Source: Xanthobacteraceae bacterium
GTDB lineage: Bacteria; Pseudomonadota; Alphaproteobacteria; Rhizobiales; Xanthobacteraceae
Assembly: GCA_024508855.1 (NCBI GenBank)
Contig: JANINJ010000075.1
Location: forward strand, 103,359-167,358
Direction: 5' to 3'
Length of the DNA: 64,000 nt
Shown: positions 55,459-63,107 of the stretch, piece after piece
How the letters are laid out: each line of letters begins with the position of its first letter
How positions within the stretch are numbered: position 1 is the first letter of the stretch
Made by a program: the position numbers and the translations under genes
Notes under the pieces: model-generated
The model's database searches: none
Told to the model about the DNA's origin: nothing
The model's input: only the letters and a program-made list of their open reading frames with translations

Positions 55459-56175
55459 TCAGTCCGGCGCGGTGACGTCCCATGTCGCATGTCGCACACC
55501 TGGACTACGCTCGAGTTCCGCGGCGATGGTATCGAGTTCCCCCTGCTCGACGGCAGAACTGACCAGCGTCGCGACGATCTCGACGCTGTCGTCGGCGCGC
55601 TCGGTAACTTCGACGTCGCGAACGGGATAGTGGGACGCTTCCAGCTTCTCGACCAGCAGTTCACGCAGGTCGGCCAGCGCATCGGCATCCACCGTCAGCC
55701 TGAACTGATAGGTCGCCTCCGACGTTCGCACGTCAAGCGGCGCACGCTCGATCGCATTCACCAGCGGCCGCAGCAACGTGTTGCCGGCGAGCACGAACGC
55801 CGTGAGCAAGGCAGCCTGCGCGATCAGGTCGGCGCCGGCGCAGGAGCCGACCGCGGCCGAACCCCACAATGTTGCCGCCGTATTCAGGCCGCGGACATTC
55901 ATGCCTTCCTTCATGATCGCGCCGGCACCGAGGAAGCCGATGCCCGAGACCACATAGGCGATGATCCGCACCGCGCCATCCGCGCCGGACAGATGCATTC
56001 CGATATCGACGAAAGCCGCGGCGCTCACCGCCACCAGAACGTTGGTCCGCAATCCAGCGGTGCGCAGGCGGTATTGCCGCTCCGCGCCGATCAGCGTGCC
56101 GAGAACAAAAGCCGTGGTCAGACTGACCAGCGTGTCGAGGAAGTCATAGACCTGGAAGGTCGCAAGAAAACGCAT
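55459..56175 (-). CDS. MgtC family membrane protein
   Basis: MgtC-family proteins are inner-membrane regulators of ATP synthase and Mg homeostasis in Salmonella; homologues outside pathogens are often of unclear function. The 238-residue protein has the family N-terminal membrane domain with about five helices and signatures TLIGAERQYRLRTAGLRTNV, GIGFLGAGAIMKEG, VRGLNTAATLWGSAAVG. Residues from about 145 form a cytoplasmic ACT-like domain (YQFRLTVDADALADLREL). The length agrees with MgtC (about 230). It has no clear Mg riboswitch upstream. Confidence 0.92.
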   Translation of the reverse strand: MRFLATFQVYDFLDTLVSLTTAFVLGTLIGAERQYRLRTAGLRTNVLVAVSAAAFVDIGMHLSGADGAVRIIAYVVSGIGFLGAGAIMKEGMNVRGLNTAATLWGSAAVGSCAGADLIAQAALLTAFVLAGNTLLRPLVNAIERAPLDVRTSEATYQFRLTVDADALADLRELLVEKLEASHYPVRDVEVTERADDSVEIVATLVSSAVEQGELDTIAAELERSPGVRHATWDVTAPD

Positions 56176-56263
56176 CGGCGGTCCGCTCCCAAAACCCGTC
56201 GCGCCTCACGGAAGCGACAGCGAAGCCTTGGCGCAACTGCGGCCAAAGAGCAAGCAGACCCTG

Positions 56264-56296
56264 AAGCGTGAGCAGACTCTTAAAGCGTGAGCAGAC
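56264..56296. repeat. Two 14-base direct repeats at the 3' end of the WD40 gene
   Basis: AAGCGTGAGCAGAC occurs at 56264-56277 and 56283-56296, with a period of 19 bases. The second copy encodes the last residues of the minus-strand WD40 protein; the other lies just past its stop. This looks like a small local duplication. Confidence 0.6.
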
Positions 56297-57299
56297 CCGC
56301 CTTGCCATCGCCCACTGCAAATGCAAGCAGGCTGCCTTTCGCATTCCAGCCGAGCGCCGTCACCGCCGCGTCATCGTTCTTGCGTACGAGAATCTCCGCA
56401 CCGTCGGTGATCCGCACCAGCAGGATGGTGCCGTTGGTATAGCCCGCCGCGAGGATGTCTTCCCGCGGATGACAGGCTACCGCGGACACGCGCGCCGGCA
56501 CCGGCGCCAGCATTGCGGGCTCCTTGCCCATCGGGCCGTCCTTGCTGGCGAACGGCCAGATGATCACGGTGTCGGCCCCCGACGTCGCCAGCAGCTTGCC
56601 GCTGCCGTTCCACGACATCGACCGCACCCGCGACGGATAACCGGTCATCCGCATATGCCGCGCATCGGCGAGACGCCAGCCGTGCAGCGCCGGCTCATGC
56701 ATCGCCGTGATGAGAAACTTGTTGTCGGGGCTGAAGGTGACGCCGAGATGCGAACCCGCCCATTCGAGTCCTTCGGGTGTCGCGGCCATGTTGGGAAACC
56801 ACAGCGACACGCCGTTGTAATGCGAAATCGCCAGCCGCAATCCCTTCGGCGCGAAGGCCAACCCACCCACCGTGGATTTGACCTCGTGCGATTTCTCTTC
56901 GCCCTTCACGCTGCGCACGAATGCCGTCTTGCCCGACGACCACGCCACCGCGCCATCGTCATGCAGGGCGACGTTGTCGATCCAGCGCCGCTTGGCGTCG
57001 GTAGCCAGCGTGGTCACCTCGCCCTTGCGCGAAAGCTGCACCACCTTGCCATCGTCGCCGCCGGTCACGATCCGGTTGCCGTCGGAAGCAACGCAGAGCA
57101 CTGCACCGGAGTGGATCGGCAGCCGTGTCGTTTCGGCTTCGGGGGTGACCAGCGTCACCGCCTCCTCGTCACCGACGAAGGCCGCGACATCGCCAAGGAA
57201 ATGAATGGCCGTGACCGCGCTGCCCAGATCGATGGACTTCACGCGATCGGTCACGGAAACGATGGATGCCGAATTCTCCGGCGGATCGAACGAAGCCAT
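56280..57299 (-). CDS. WD40 repeat protein in the zinc operon
   Basis: This 339-residue protein is made of WD40-like repeats, with pieces such as GAVLCVASDGNRIVTGGDDG, DNVALHDDGAVAWSSGK, LAFAPKGLRLAISHYNGVSL, VTFSPDNKFLITAMHEPAL, SMSWNGSGKLLATSGADTVI and VTALGWNAKGSLLAFAVGDG. It has no signal peptide, so it is probably a cytoplasmic beta-propeller that binds a partner protein. The start is ATG 57299 (MASFDPPENSAS), which overlaps the cobW stop (TGATG), so the two are translationally coupled. A WD40 protein at the end of a Zur-linked operon is unusual; its target may be the GTPase. The longer frame to 57401 is not supported. Confidence 0.85.
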   Translation of the reverse strand: MASFDPPENSASIVSVTDRVKSIDLGSAVTAIHFLGDVAAFVGDEEAVTLVTPEAETTRLPIHSGAVLCVASDGNRIVTGGDDGKVVQLSRKGEVTTLATDAKRRWIDNVALHDDGAVAWSSGKTAFVRSVKGEEKSHEVKSTVGGLAFAPKGLRLAISHYNGVSLWFPNMAATPEGLEWAGSHLGVTFSPDNKFLITAMHEPALHGWRLADARHMRMTGYPSRVRSMSWNGSGKLLATSGADTVIIWPFASKDGPMGKEPAMLAPVPARVSAVACHPREDILAAGYTNGTILLVRITDGAEILVRKNDDAAVTALGWNAKGSLLAFAVGDGKAGLLTL

Positions 57300-58396
57300 C
57301 ACGTGGTGACGCACTGCTCGAAGCCGTCGCGGATCGCCTGCTCGGGCAGTTCGCGACCGATGAACACCAGCCGGCTCTCGCGCGGCTCGCCGTCTTTCCA
57401 TGGGCGCTGATGCGTGCCTTCGAGCATCATGTGGACGCCCTGAAACACGTAGCGGTCATCATCGCCGGTGAACGACAGGATGCCCTTGGAGCGCAGGATC
57501 TTCTGGCCTTCGGTAGCGACCAGCTGCTGCAGCCACGGCATGAACTTGCTCGGATCGAGCGCCTTCGAAGTGCGCAGCGACAGCGATTGCATGTCCTCGT
57601 CGTGGTAGTGCTTCATGCCGTGACCATGGCCGTGATCGTGATGATGGTCATGGCCATGGTGGTGATGGTCGTGGCCGCAATTCTCGTCGTGGCAATGTTC
57701 ATGATCGTGGTCATGATGATCATGATCGTGATCGTCGGCTTCGAGGAATTCCGGTTCGATTTCGAGAATGCGATCGAGATCGAACGCGCCGCGCTCCAGC
57801 ACGTCCGACAGCGCCACCTGGCAGCGCTCGGTCCGGTGCAGCTTGGCATAGGGGTTGATAGCATGGATGCGGCCTTCGACCTCGGCCAGTTCGGCAGGCG
57901 TGACCAGATCGGTCTTGTTCAGCACGATGACGTCGGCGAACGCGATCTGGTTCTTGGCTTCCGGCGCGTCCTTGAGGCGGTCGCTCAGCCATTTGGCGTC
58001 GGCCACCGTCACCACGGCATCGAGCCGCGCATTTTCCTGCACGTCCTCGTCGACGAAGAAGGTCTGCGCCACCGGGGCCGGATCGGCGAGGCCCGTGGTC
58101 TCGACGATGATGGCGTCGAACTTGCCCTTGCGCTTCATCAGGCCTTCGAGAATCCGCACCAGATCGCCGCGCACGGTGCAGCAGACGCAGCCGTTGTTCA
58201 TCTCGAACACTTCTTCGTCGGCGCCGATGATGAGATCGTTATCGATGCCGATCTCGCCGAATTCGTTGACGATGACGGCGTATTTCTTGCCGTGGTTTTC
58301 GGACAGGATGCGGTTGAGCAGGGTCGTCTTGCCGGCGCCGAGATAGCCGGTCAGGACGGTCACGGGGATTTTGTCAGCAGCAGTTGATTCGGACAT
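57299..58396 (-). CDS. CobW-family GTPase (G3E, COG0523) with His-rich stretch
   Basis: This is a G3E P-loop GTPase of the CobW/ZigA/YjiA group, which as a zinc metallochaperone may hand zinc to client proteins during starvation. The 365-residue protein has P-loop GYLGAGKTTLLN (17-28), the Cys motif CVCC (70-73, in GCVCCTVRGDL), Walker B-like IIVETTGLADPAPV and NKTD. A His/Asp-rich insert of about 50 residues follows near 195-245 (DHDHHDHDHEHCHDENCGHD, HHHHGHDHHHDHGHGHG), then the CobW C-terminal domain. The operon context with znuABC supports a zinc role. It lies 46 bases after znuA and overlaps the WD40 gene start. Confidence 0.93.
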   Translation of the reverse strand: MSESTAADKIPVTVLTGYLGAGKTTLLNRILSENHGKKYAVIVNEFGEIGIDNDLIIGADEEVFEMNNGCVCCTVRGDLVRILEGLMKRKGKFDAIIVETTGLADPAPVAQTFFVDEDVQENARLDAVVTVADAKWLSDRLKDAPEAKNQIAFADVIVLNKTDLVTPAELAEVEGRIHAINPYAKLHRTERCQVALSDVLERGAFDLDRILEIEPEFLEADDHDHDHHDHDHEHCHDENCGHDHHHHGHDHHHDHGHGHGMKHYHDEDMQSLSLRTSKALDPSKFMPWLQQLVATEGQKILRSKGILSFTGDDDRYVFQGVHMMLEGTHQRPWKDGEPRESRLVFIGRELPEQAIRDGFEQCVTT

Positions 58397-58442
58397 CGGG
58401 ACTCCGGCGGGATGGAGCGCGGCGGCGGCAGGGGGCCCTGCC

Positions 58443-59345
58443 CTAGCTTTTGAGCGCGCTCGTCACCGCCCTTATATTGTGCCTGACCATGTCAATGTAA
58501 GTGGGTGCATCGCCCTTTTCGCCCGTCAGGCTGTCGGAATACAGCGTGCCGCCGATCCGCGCCCCGGTCTCGGCGGCGATCCGCTCCACCAGCCGCGGAT
58601 CGCTGATATTTTCCAGAAAAACTGCCGGAATTTTTTCCTTGCGGATTTGCGTGATGATTATCGCGATGTCCCGCGCGCTGGGCTCGGAATCGGTCGATAC
58701 GCCCTGCGGGGCGACGAAGGCAATGCCATAGGCAGCGCCGAGATAGTCGAAGGCTTCGTGGCTAGAGATCACCTTGCGCCGCGCCTGCGGAATTTGCGCC
58801 ACCTCGTCACGCACCTCGCGGTCCAGCGCATCCAGCTTGGCGAGATACTGCTCGGCGTTGCTTCGATAGGTCTCGCCTCCCGGTGGATCGACCGCGACCA
58901 GCGCGTCGCGGATGTTGCCGACATAGATCTTCGCGTCGGCGACCGACTGCCAGGCATGGGGATCGGCCTCGCCGTGATGATCGTCGCTGTGATGATCGTC
59001 ATGGGCCTTCAACGGCGTGATGCCCCTGGTCGCGACCAGCATCGTCGCATTGCCGCCGCTGGATTTGACCAGCCGCGGCAACCAGCCTTCCAGCCCGAGA
59101 CCGTTGACCACCACCAGCCGAGCATCGGCGATCTTCTTGGCGTCCGATGGCGACGGCGTATAGACGTGCACGTCGGCGCCCGGACCGACCAGCGCCGTCA
59201 CCTCGACGCGCTCGCCGCCGACATTGCGTACGAAGTCCGCCAGAATCGAGAACGTGGCGACGACATTCACCCTATCGGCCGCCTGCGCCGGTTGCAGCAA
59301 CAACGCAGCTACCAAAGCCACGATCGATAAACGAAGGCGATACAT
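58443..59345 (-). CDS. znuA: ZnuA-like zinc ABC transporter substrate-binding protein
   Basis: This periplasmic zinc-binding protein of the cluster 9 (A-I) family delivers zinc to ZnuB. The 300-residue precursor has a signal peptide (LSIVALVAALLLQPAQA), the first metal-site His60 in GADVHVYTPSPSDAKKIADA, and a His/Asp-rich loop at about 115-130 (HDDHHSDDHHGEADPH), typical of zinc-specific members. HAWQSV follows, then ISSHEAFDYLGAAYGI and IFLENISDPRL-like. The start is ATG 59345, 2 bases after the znuB stop region. It is followed by cobW. Confidence 0.92.
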   Translation of the reverse strand: MYRLRLSIVALVAALLLQPAQAADRVNVVATFSILADFVRNVGGERVEVTALVGPGADVHVYTPSPSDAKKIADARLVVVNGLGLEGWLPRLVKSSGGNATMLVATRGITPLKAHDDHHSDDHHGEADPHAWQSVADAKIYVGNIRDALVAVDPPGGETYRSNAEQYLAKLDALDREVRDEVAQIPQARRKVISSHEAFDYLGAAYGIAFVAPQGVSTDSEPSARDIAIIITQIRKEKIPAVFLENISDPRLVERIAAETGARIGGTLYSDSLTGEKGDAPTYIDMVRHNIRAVTSALKS

Positions 59346-59347
59346 CG

Positions 59348-60217
59348 TCAGGCCTCGAGATGGCGGCCGGGAAACAATTGCCGCACCAGCCCACTGACAT
59401 TCCCGAACAACACGGAAAGTACGTAGAGCGACGCTGCGACCAGAATGATCGCCGGTCCCGACGGCACCCTGGTCTGGAACGACAGCACCAGCCCGGCGTA
59501 GCCCGACAGCATGGCGCTCGCCACCGCAATGGCGATCATGCCGCTGATATCGCGCGACCAGAACCGCGCAATGCCTGCGGGCAGGATCATCAATCCCACC
59601 GCCAGCAGCGTCCCCAGCGCATGGAAGCCGTTCACCAGATTGATGACCACGAGCGCCAGAAACGCCAGATGCGTCGGAGCACCGGAGCGGCTCACCGTGC
59701 GCAGGAAAACCGGATCGACGCATTCGATCACCAGCGGCCGATAGATCACCGCCATTACCAGCAGCGTGATCGTGGCGTTGAAGGCAATCACCAGCAATGT
59801 CTGATCGTCGAGCGCAAGGATATTGCCGAACAGCACGTGCAGCAGATCGATATTGGTGCCACGCATCGACACGATGGTGACGCCGAGCGCCAGCGACACC
59901 AGATAGAACGTCGCAAGCGAGGCATCCTCTTTCAGTTCGGTGCTGCGCGCCACCACGCCGGACAGGATCGCGACTGCGAAGCCCGCGATCAGACCGCCGA
60001 ACGTCATCGCAAAGAGATTGAGCCCGGAGATCAGGAAGCCGATCGCGGCACCCGGCAGGATCGCGTGCGCCATGGCGTCGCCCACAAGGCTCATCCGCCG
60101 CAGCATCAGGAATACGCCGATCGGCGCGCCGCCCAGCGCCAGCGCAATGACGCCGGCCAGCGCACGGCGCATGAATTCGAACTCGGTGAAGGGCGCGATC
60201 AGGGTGTCGTAGAGCAT
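59348..60217 (-). CDS. znuB: ZnuB-like zinc ABC transporter permease
   Basis: This ABC-3 family inner-membrane permease forms the zinc channel. The 289-residue protein has about eight helices. It starts with MLYDTLIAPFTEFEFMRRAL and has the family motif LRRMSLVGDAMAHAILPGAA and, later, LLAVGLMILPAGIARF. Codon use and GC are normal. It sits 4 bases after the znuC stop and 2 before znuA, so the genes are tightly packed. The frame upstream to 60268 overlaps znuC and is not used. Confidence 0.93.
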   Translation of the reverse strand: MLYDTLIAPFTEFEFMRRALAGVIALALGGAPIGVFLMLRRMSLVGDAMAHAILPGAAIGFLISGLNLFAMTFGGLIAGFAVAILSGVVARSTELKEDASLATFYLVSLALGVTIVSMRGTNIDLLHVLFGNILALDDQTLLVIAFNATITLLVMAVIYRPLVIECVDPVFLRTVSRSGAPTHLAFLALVVINLVNGFHALGTLLAVGLMILPAGIARFWSRDISGMIAIAVASAMLSGYAGLVLSFQTRVPSGPAIILVAASLYVLSVLFGNVSGLVRQLFPGRHLEA

Positions 60218-60221
60218 GGCG

Positions 60222-60980
60222 TCAGGCAGCCTGTGCCGGCAGGCCATCGGCGACGCACGGCGCCGCACTGTCGTCGAAGGCTTCGCACATCCGGCGCGCG
60301 GCCAGCAGATTTTCCTGCGTCAGCACCTGCGCGGTTGCGCCCCACGCCACCGGCTCGCGCGCCAGCAGCAGGGTTTCGGGGAAATTCGCTCGCACCAGAT
60401 CCATGTCATGCAACGCCGCCAGCACCGTGCGTCCCTCGGCGTGCCATTGCTTCACCAGTTCGAGCAGATCGGCCGAGGTCTTGGCGTCGATGGCGTTGAA
60501 CGGTTCGTCGAGCACGATCATCCGCGCATCCTGCAGCAGCACGCGCGCGAACAGCAGGCGCTGCATCTGTCCTCCGGATAGCGTGCCGATGGTGCGGCGC
60601 TCGAAGCCGTTGAGGCCGACCGCGGCGAGCGCATTCAACACCTTCGCCTGCTGCGCGCGCCCTATGCCGCCGAATAATCCGGTGCTGCGCCACAGTCCGG
60701 TGGCGACGAAATCGAACACCGAGATCGGAAAGCTGCGGTCGATATCGGCGCTTTGCGGCAGATAGGCGATATCGCGGACATTCAGGCCACCGAGATCGAT
60801 ATGTCCCGCGAGCGGCTTGAGAATGCCGACGATGCCGCGGAACAGCGTCGACTTGCCGGCGCCGTTCGGGCCGACCAGTGCGACCAGCGCGCCCGCGGCG
60901 ACGTCGCCGCTCAGGTGGTGCACGGCGGGGTGGCGGTCGTAGCCCAGCGTCACGTCGCGGAATTGCAGGCGCACGCTCAT
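60222..60980 (-). CDS. znuC: ZnuC-like zinc ABC transporter ATPase
   Basis: This ATPase of the zinc importer has 252 residues. It carries Walker A GPNGAGKSTLF, the Q-loop YLPQSADIDRSFPISV, signature LSGGQMQRLLFAR, Walker B MIVLDEPFNAID and the switch His in ALHDMDLV. It starts at ATG 60980, overlapping the small His-rich gene stop by 4 bases (ATGA). The C-terminus ends in a Cys-containing tail. The in-frame region upstream to 61235 lies in the small gene and is not part of the protein. Confidence 0.93.
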   Translation of the reverse strand: MSVRLQFRDVTLGYDRHPAVHHLSGDVAAGALVALVGPNGAGKSTLFRGIVGILKPLAGHIDLGGLNVRDIAYLPQSADIDRSFPISVFDFVATGLWRSTGLFGGIGRAQQAKVLNALAAVGLNGFERRTIGTLSGGQMQRLLFARVLLQDARMIVLDEPFNAIDAKTSADLLELVKQWHAEGRTVLAALHDMDLVRANFPETLLLAREPVAWGATAQVLTQENLLAARRMCEAFDDSAAPCVADGLPAQAA

Positions 60981-61183
60981 GACGGCCTCATCGCGATCAA
61001 CACCATGCCCCACATCACGGCGCTGACCGCAATCGCTGCCCCCAATCGCCCAACGAGCGGCATGCGCAGGATCGACCACGGCGCCGCTTGTGCCGGATGC
61101 GGCATCGCCGGCGCGTGATGGTGCCCCTCGCCGGGCCCGTGAACATGCCCGTGATGGGAGTGCGTATGGTGATGTTGCGCCAT
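60977..61183 (-). CDS. Small His-rich single-helix membrane protein at the head of the zinc operon
   Basis: This 68-residue protein has 12 His in its first 29 residues (QHHHTHSHHGHVHGPGEGHH), then Pro/Ala, then one hydrophobic helix at about 46-65 (RLGAAIAVSAVMWGMVLIAM). It is the first gene after a Zur-box-like palindrome, and its stop overlaps the znuC start by 4 bases (ATGA), so it is coupled to the importer. I know no established family name. A zinc-binding or zinc-storing membrane peptide is inferred from composition and context. The ORF could be chance, but the overlap argues that it is real. Confidence 0.75.
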   Translation of the reverse strand: MAQHHHTHSHHGHVHGPGEGHHHAPAMPHPAQAAPWSILRMPLVGRLGAAIAVSAVMWGMVLIAMRPS

Positions 61184-61240
61184 TAGCCTGACATTCGAAG
61201 CGTAAGGCAGGGAGGTTCCGGCCTTTGGTGGCCAATATAG

Positions 61241-61252
61241 ATGTTATAACAT
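61241..61252 (-). promoter_or_regulatory. Zur-box-like palindrome ATGTTATAACAT
   Basis: A perfect 12-base palindrome, ATGTTATAACAT, 58 bases upstream of the small His-rich gene. Alphaproteobacterial Zur boxes contain GTTATAAC-type cores, so zinc-dependent repression of the operon is expected. The palindrome is seen; Zur binding is inferred. Confidence 0.72.
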
Positions 61253-61390
61253 AACGTCACAAGCGCCTGAGACGCGTTGCAGGAAGGACATGGCTACAAG
61301 CCCGGCTAGGACGCGGCGTGCTGTTTCTACGGCACCCTGAGGCGCGAGCGTAGCGCGCCTCGAACGATGATGATCGCCACACACCATCAC

Positions 61391-61524
61391 CGTCGTCCCC
61401 GCGCAGGCGGGGACCCATACGCCGTGTCGCTTGTGATACGGGCAGCGACCATGACCTTGGGCAACAAGCATTCCCTCACTCAAAACCACAGGGATTATGG
61501 GTCCCCGCCTTCGCGGGGACGACG
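61391..61524 (-). repeat. MITE-like repeat element, copy C (reverse orientation)
   Basis: A 134-base copy of the dispersed element. It begins CGTCGTCCCCGCGCAGGCGG at 61391, continues to CCCATACGCCGTGTCGC, and ends GGGATTATGGGTCCCCGCCT through 61510, then TCGCGGGGACGACG. It has the same orientation as copy B. Confidence 0.82.
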
Positions 61525-61608
61525 GTGAGTTTGGGGTCGAGGTCAACGCTCAACTTTGCCCGTCTGCATCATCGCGATTGACATTCTTCGGATATAGGAA
61601 TATATCCC

Positions 61609-62054
61609 TTGTGTCTCGTTCGCGAGGGGCGCTTCATGAGGCGTCGTGACGCGGAACGGGATGCGGCGCCTGCGCGATGTGGTCTCGCAGCCATGTCGTC
61701 CGGGAGGCCGGGGGCTACCGTCCGCCGCTACTACGAGCGGCCGCCACTTGCTGGCTGGACGCGGTTGGGAGGCCGGCGGCGAAATCCGCCGGAGATCGAC
61801 GGAGACCTGGAGAGAGCATCTTCGGGAATCTGTGCCCAGCCCGGAAGCACGGTCCCCGGTCCTTAAAAATCGCCGCCGATGGAGCGCCGGAAGGCGTTTC
61901 CGCGGCCGCTGTTCGCTCCGTTAAGCGAATACGTCGCGGCACCACTACCAAGGCGCGCCTCTCGGCGCTCCGTCTCCCCTCATTCTTCGGGGAGAGAACC
62001 AAAAGCTCACCCCGCGCAGCAGCGCGGGAATGCATGGCCGTGGCTGTTTGACAT
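61609..62054 (+). other. Non-coding or pseudo-coding block between repeat copies C and D
   Basis: About 445 bases with several overlapping open frames in both directions (the longest plus-strand one is 124 codons, 61677-62051) but no Shine-Dalgarno sequence that fits and no family features; all read as Arg/Pro/Gly-rich chance translations. Prominent landmarks include a CCCGGTCCTTAAAAATCGCC segment near 61855-61875. I have an uncertain impression that similar sequence recurs in related genomes. It may be a dispersed repeat or a structured RNA. Confidence 0.4.
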
Positions 62055-62130
62055 GTGAATCAGGAAGACGATGCGGAGATCATCGCTACGCGGATCACGC
62101 AATCGACTCGCGGCGCCGCGTCATCATCAC

Positions 62131-62265
62131 CGTCGTCCTTGCGAAGGCAGGGACCCATAACCCCTGACGGTAATGATGCGCAGAGCGGTCATCCGCGAAA
62201 CATCACTACCGCTGCCCGCATCATGCGCGACACGGCGTATGGATCCCCGCCTGCGCGGGGACGAC
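62131..62265 (+). repeat. MITE-like repeat element, copy D
   Basis: A 135-base copy. It begins CGTCGTCCTTGCGAAGGCAG at 62131, continues to GGGACCCATAACCCCTGA, and ends with CGACACGGCGTATGGATCC then CCGCCTGCGCGGGGACGACG at 62265. It shares part of its interior with copy A and has the same orientation. It lies 100 bases from the sodB gene end. Confidence 0.85.
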
Positions 62266-62309
62266 GACAGTGATGCCGCACGGTTGAAATAAACAGAATC
62301 GCAAAATCA

Positions 62310-62338
62310 AAGGGCGGCGACCCTCGGCCGCCGCCCTT
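62310..62338 (-). terminator. Rho-independent terminator of sodB
   Basis: AAGGGCGGCG (62310-62319) and CGCCGCCCTT (62329-62338) form a 10-bp GC-rich stem with a 9-base loop. On the minus strand the tail reads TGATTTTGCGATT. It is 28 bases after the sodB stop. Confidence 0.8.
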
Positions 62339-62365
62339 CTGTCTTATACCGCGTCGAGCGCCGGA

Positions 62366-62962
62366 TCAGGCCTTGCCGAGCAGTTCGTCGACATATTCCC
62401 AGTTCACCAGGTTATCGACGAAGGCCTTCAGATAGTCCGGACGACGGTTGCGATAGTCGATGTAGTAGGAGTGCTCCCAGACGTCGACGCCGAGGATCGG
62501 GGTCGCGCCATGCACCAGCGGGTTCTCGCCGTTCGGCGTCTTCGACACTTCCAGCTTGCCGTTCTTGACCGAAAGCCAGGCCCAGCCCGAACCGAACTGG
62601 CCGGCACCGGCGGCGGCGAAATCGGTCTTGAACTTCTCGAGGCCGCCGAGGTCCTCGTTGATCTTCTTTTCGAGCCGGCCGGGCAGCTTGCTGCCGCCGC
62701 CATTCGGCTTCATCCACTTCCAGAAATAAATGTGATTGTAGTGCTGAGCGGCGTTGTTGAAGAGCGGCACATTCTTGCCGAACGAGCCCTTGACGATCTC
62801 TTCGAGCGATTTGCCCTCGAATTCGGTGCCCTTGAGCAGGTTATTGCCGTTGGTCACATAGGCCTGATGATGCTTGTCGTGGTGAAACTCCAGCGTTTCC
62901 TTGGACATGTAAGGAGCAAGCGCATCATACGCATACGGCAAATCGGGAAGCTTGAAGGTCAT
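62366..62962 (-). CDS. sodB: SodB, iron-type superoxide dismutase
   Basis: This cytoplasmic superoxide dismutase of the Fe/Mn family has 198 residues. Metal ligands by alignment to E. coli SodB are His27 (EFHHDKHHQ), His77 (AQHYNHIYFW), Asp160 and His164 (GVDVWEHSYYIDY). Gln73, before the second His, is the position that carries the solvent-ordering Gln in Fe enzymes, so iron is favoured. The ATG at 62962 begins MTFKLPDLPY, a standard start. An exact EcfG promoter, GGAAC-N16-CGTT, lies upstream, so it is probably a general stress gene. A good terminator follows. Confidence 0.96.
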   Translation of the reverse strand: MTFKLPDLPYAYDALAPYMSKETLEFHHDKHHQAYVTNGNNLLKGTEFEGKSLEEIVKGSFGKNVPLFNNAAQHYNHIYFWKWMKPNGGGSKLPGRLEKKINEDLGGLEKFKTDFAAAGAGQFGSGWAWLSVKNGKLEVSKTPNGENPLVHGATPILGVDVWEHSYYIDYRNRRPDYLKAFVDNLVNWEYVDELLGKA

Positions 62963-62996
62963 GATTTCTGTCCGGACTAGTGTGAGGTAACGGTCT

Positions 62997-63021
62997 AACG
63001 GGAACCTTTATATAAGGTTCC
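62997..63021 (-). promoter_or_regulatory. EcfG (general stress) promoter of sodB with overlapping palindrome
   Basis: On the minus strand, GGAAC (63021-63017), a 16-base spacer, and CGTT (63000-62997) match GGAAC-N16-CGTT exactly. The ATG of sodB is 35 bases beyond CGTT. The -35 lies inside the palindrome GGAACCTT-TATAT-AAGGTTCC (63001-63021). The motif is seen; EcfG use is inferred. Confidence 0.75.
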
Positions 63022-63107
63022 ATCCCGATTAACAGTCAAATGCGGGCGGTCCGGTTTTGCAAATCGGTTGCAAACTTCCGCCCGATACGGCCCGTGCGCA
63101 TGCAAGA

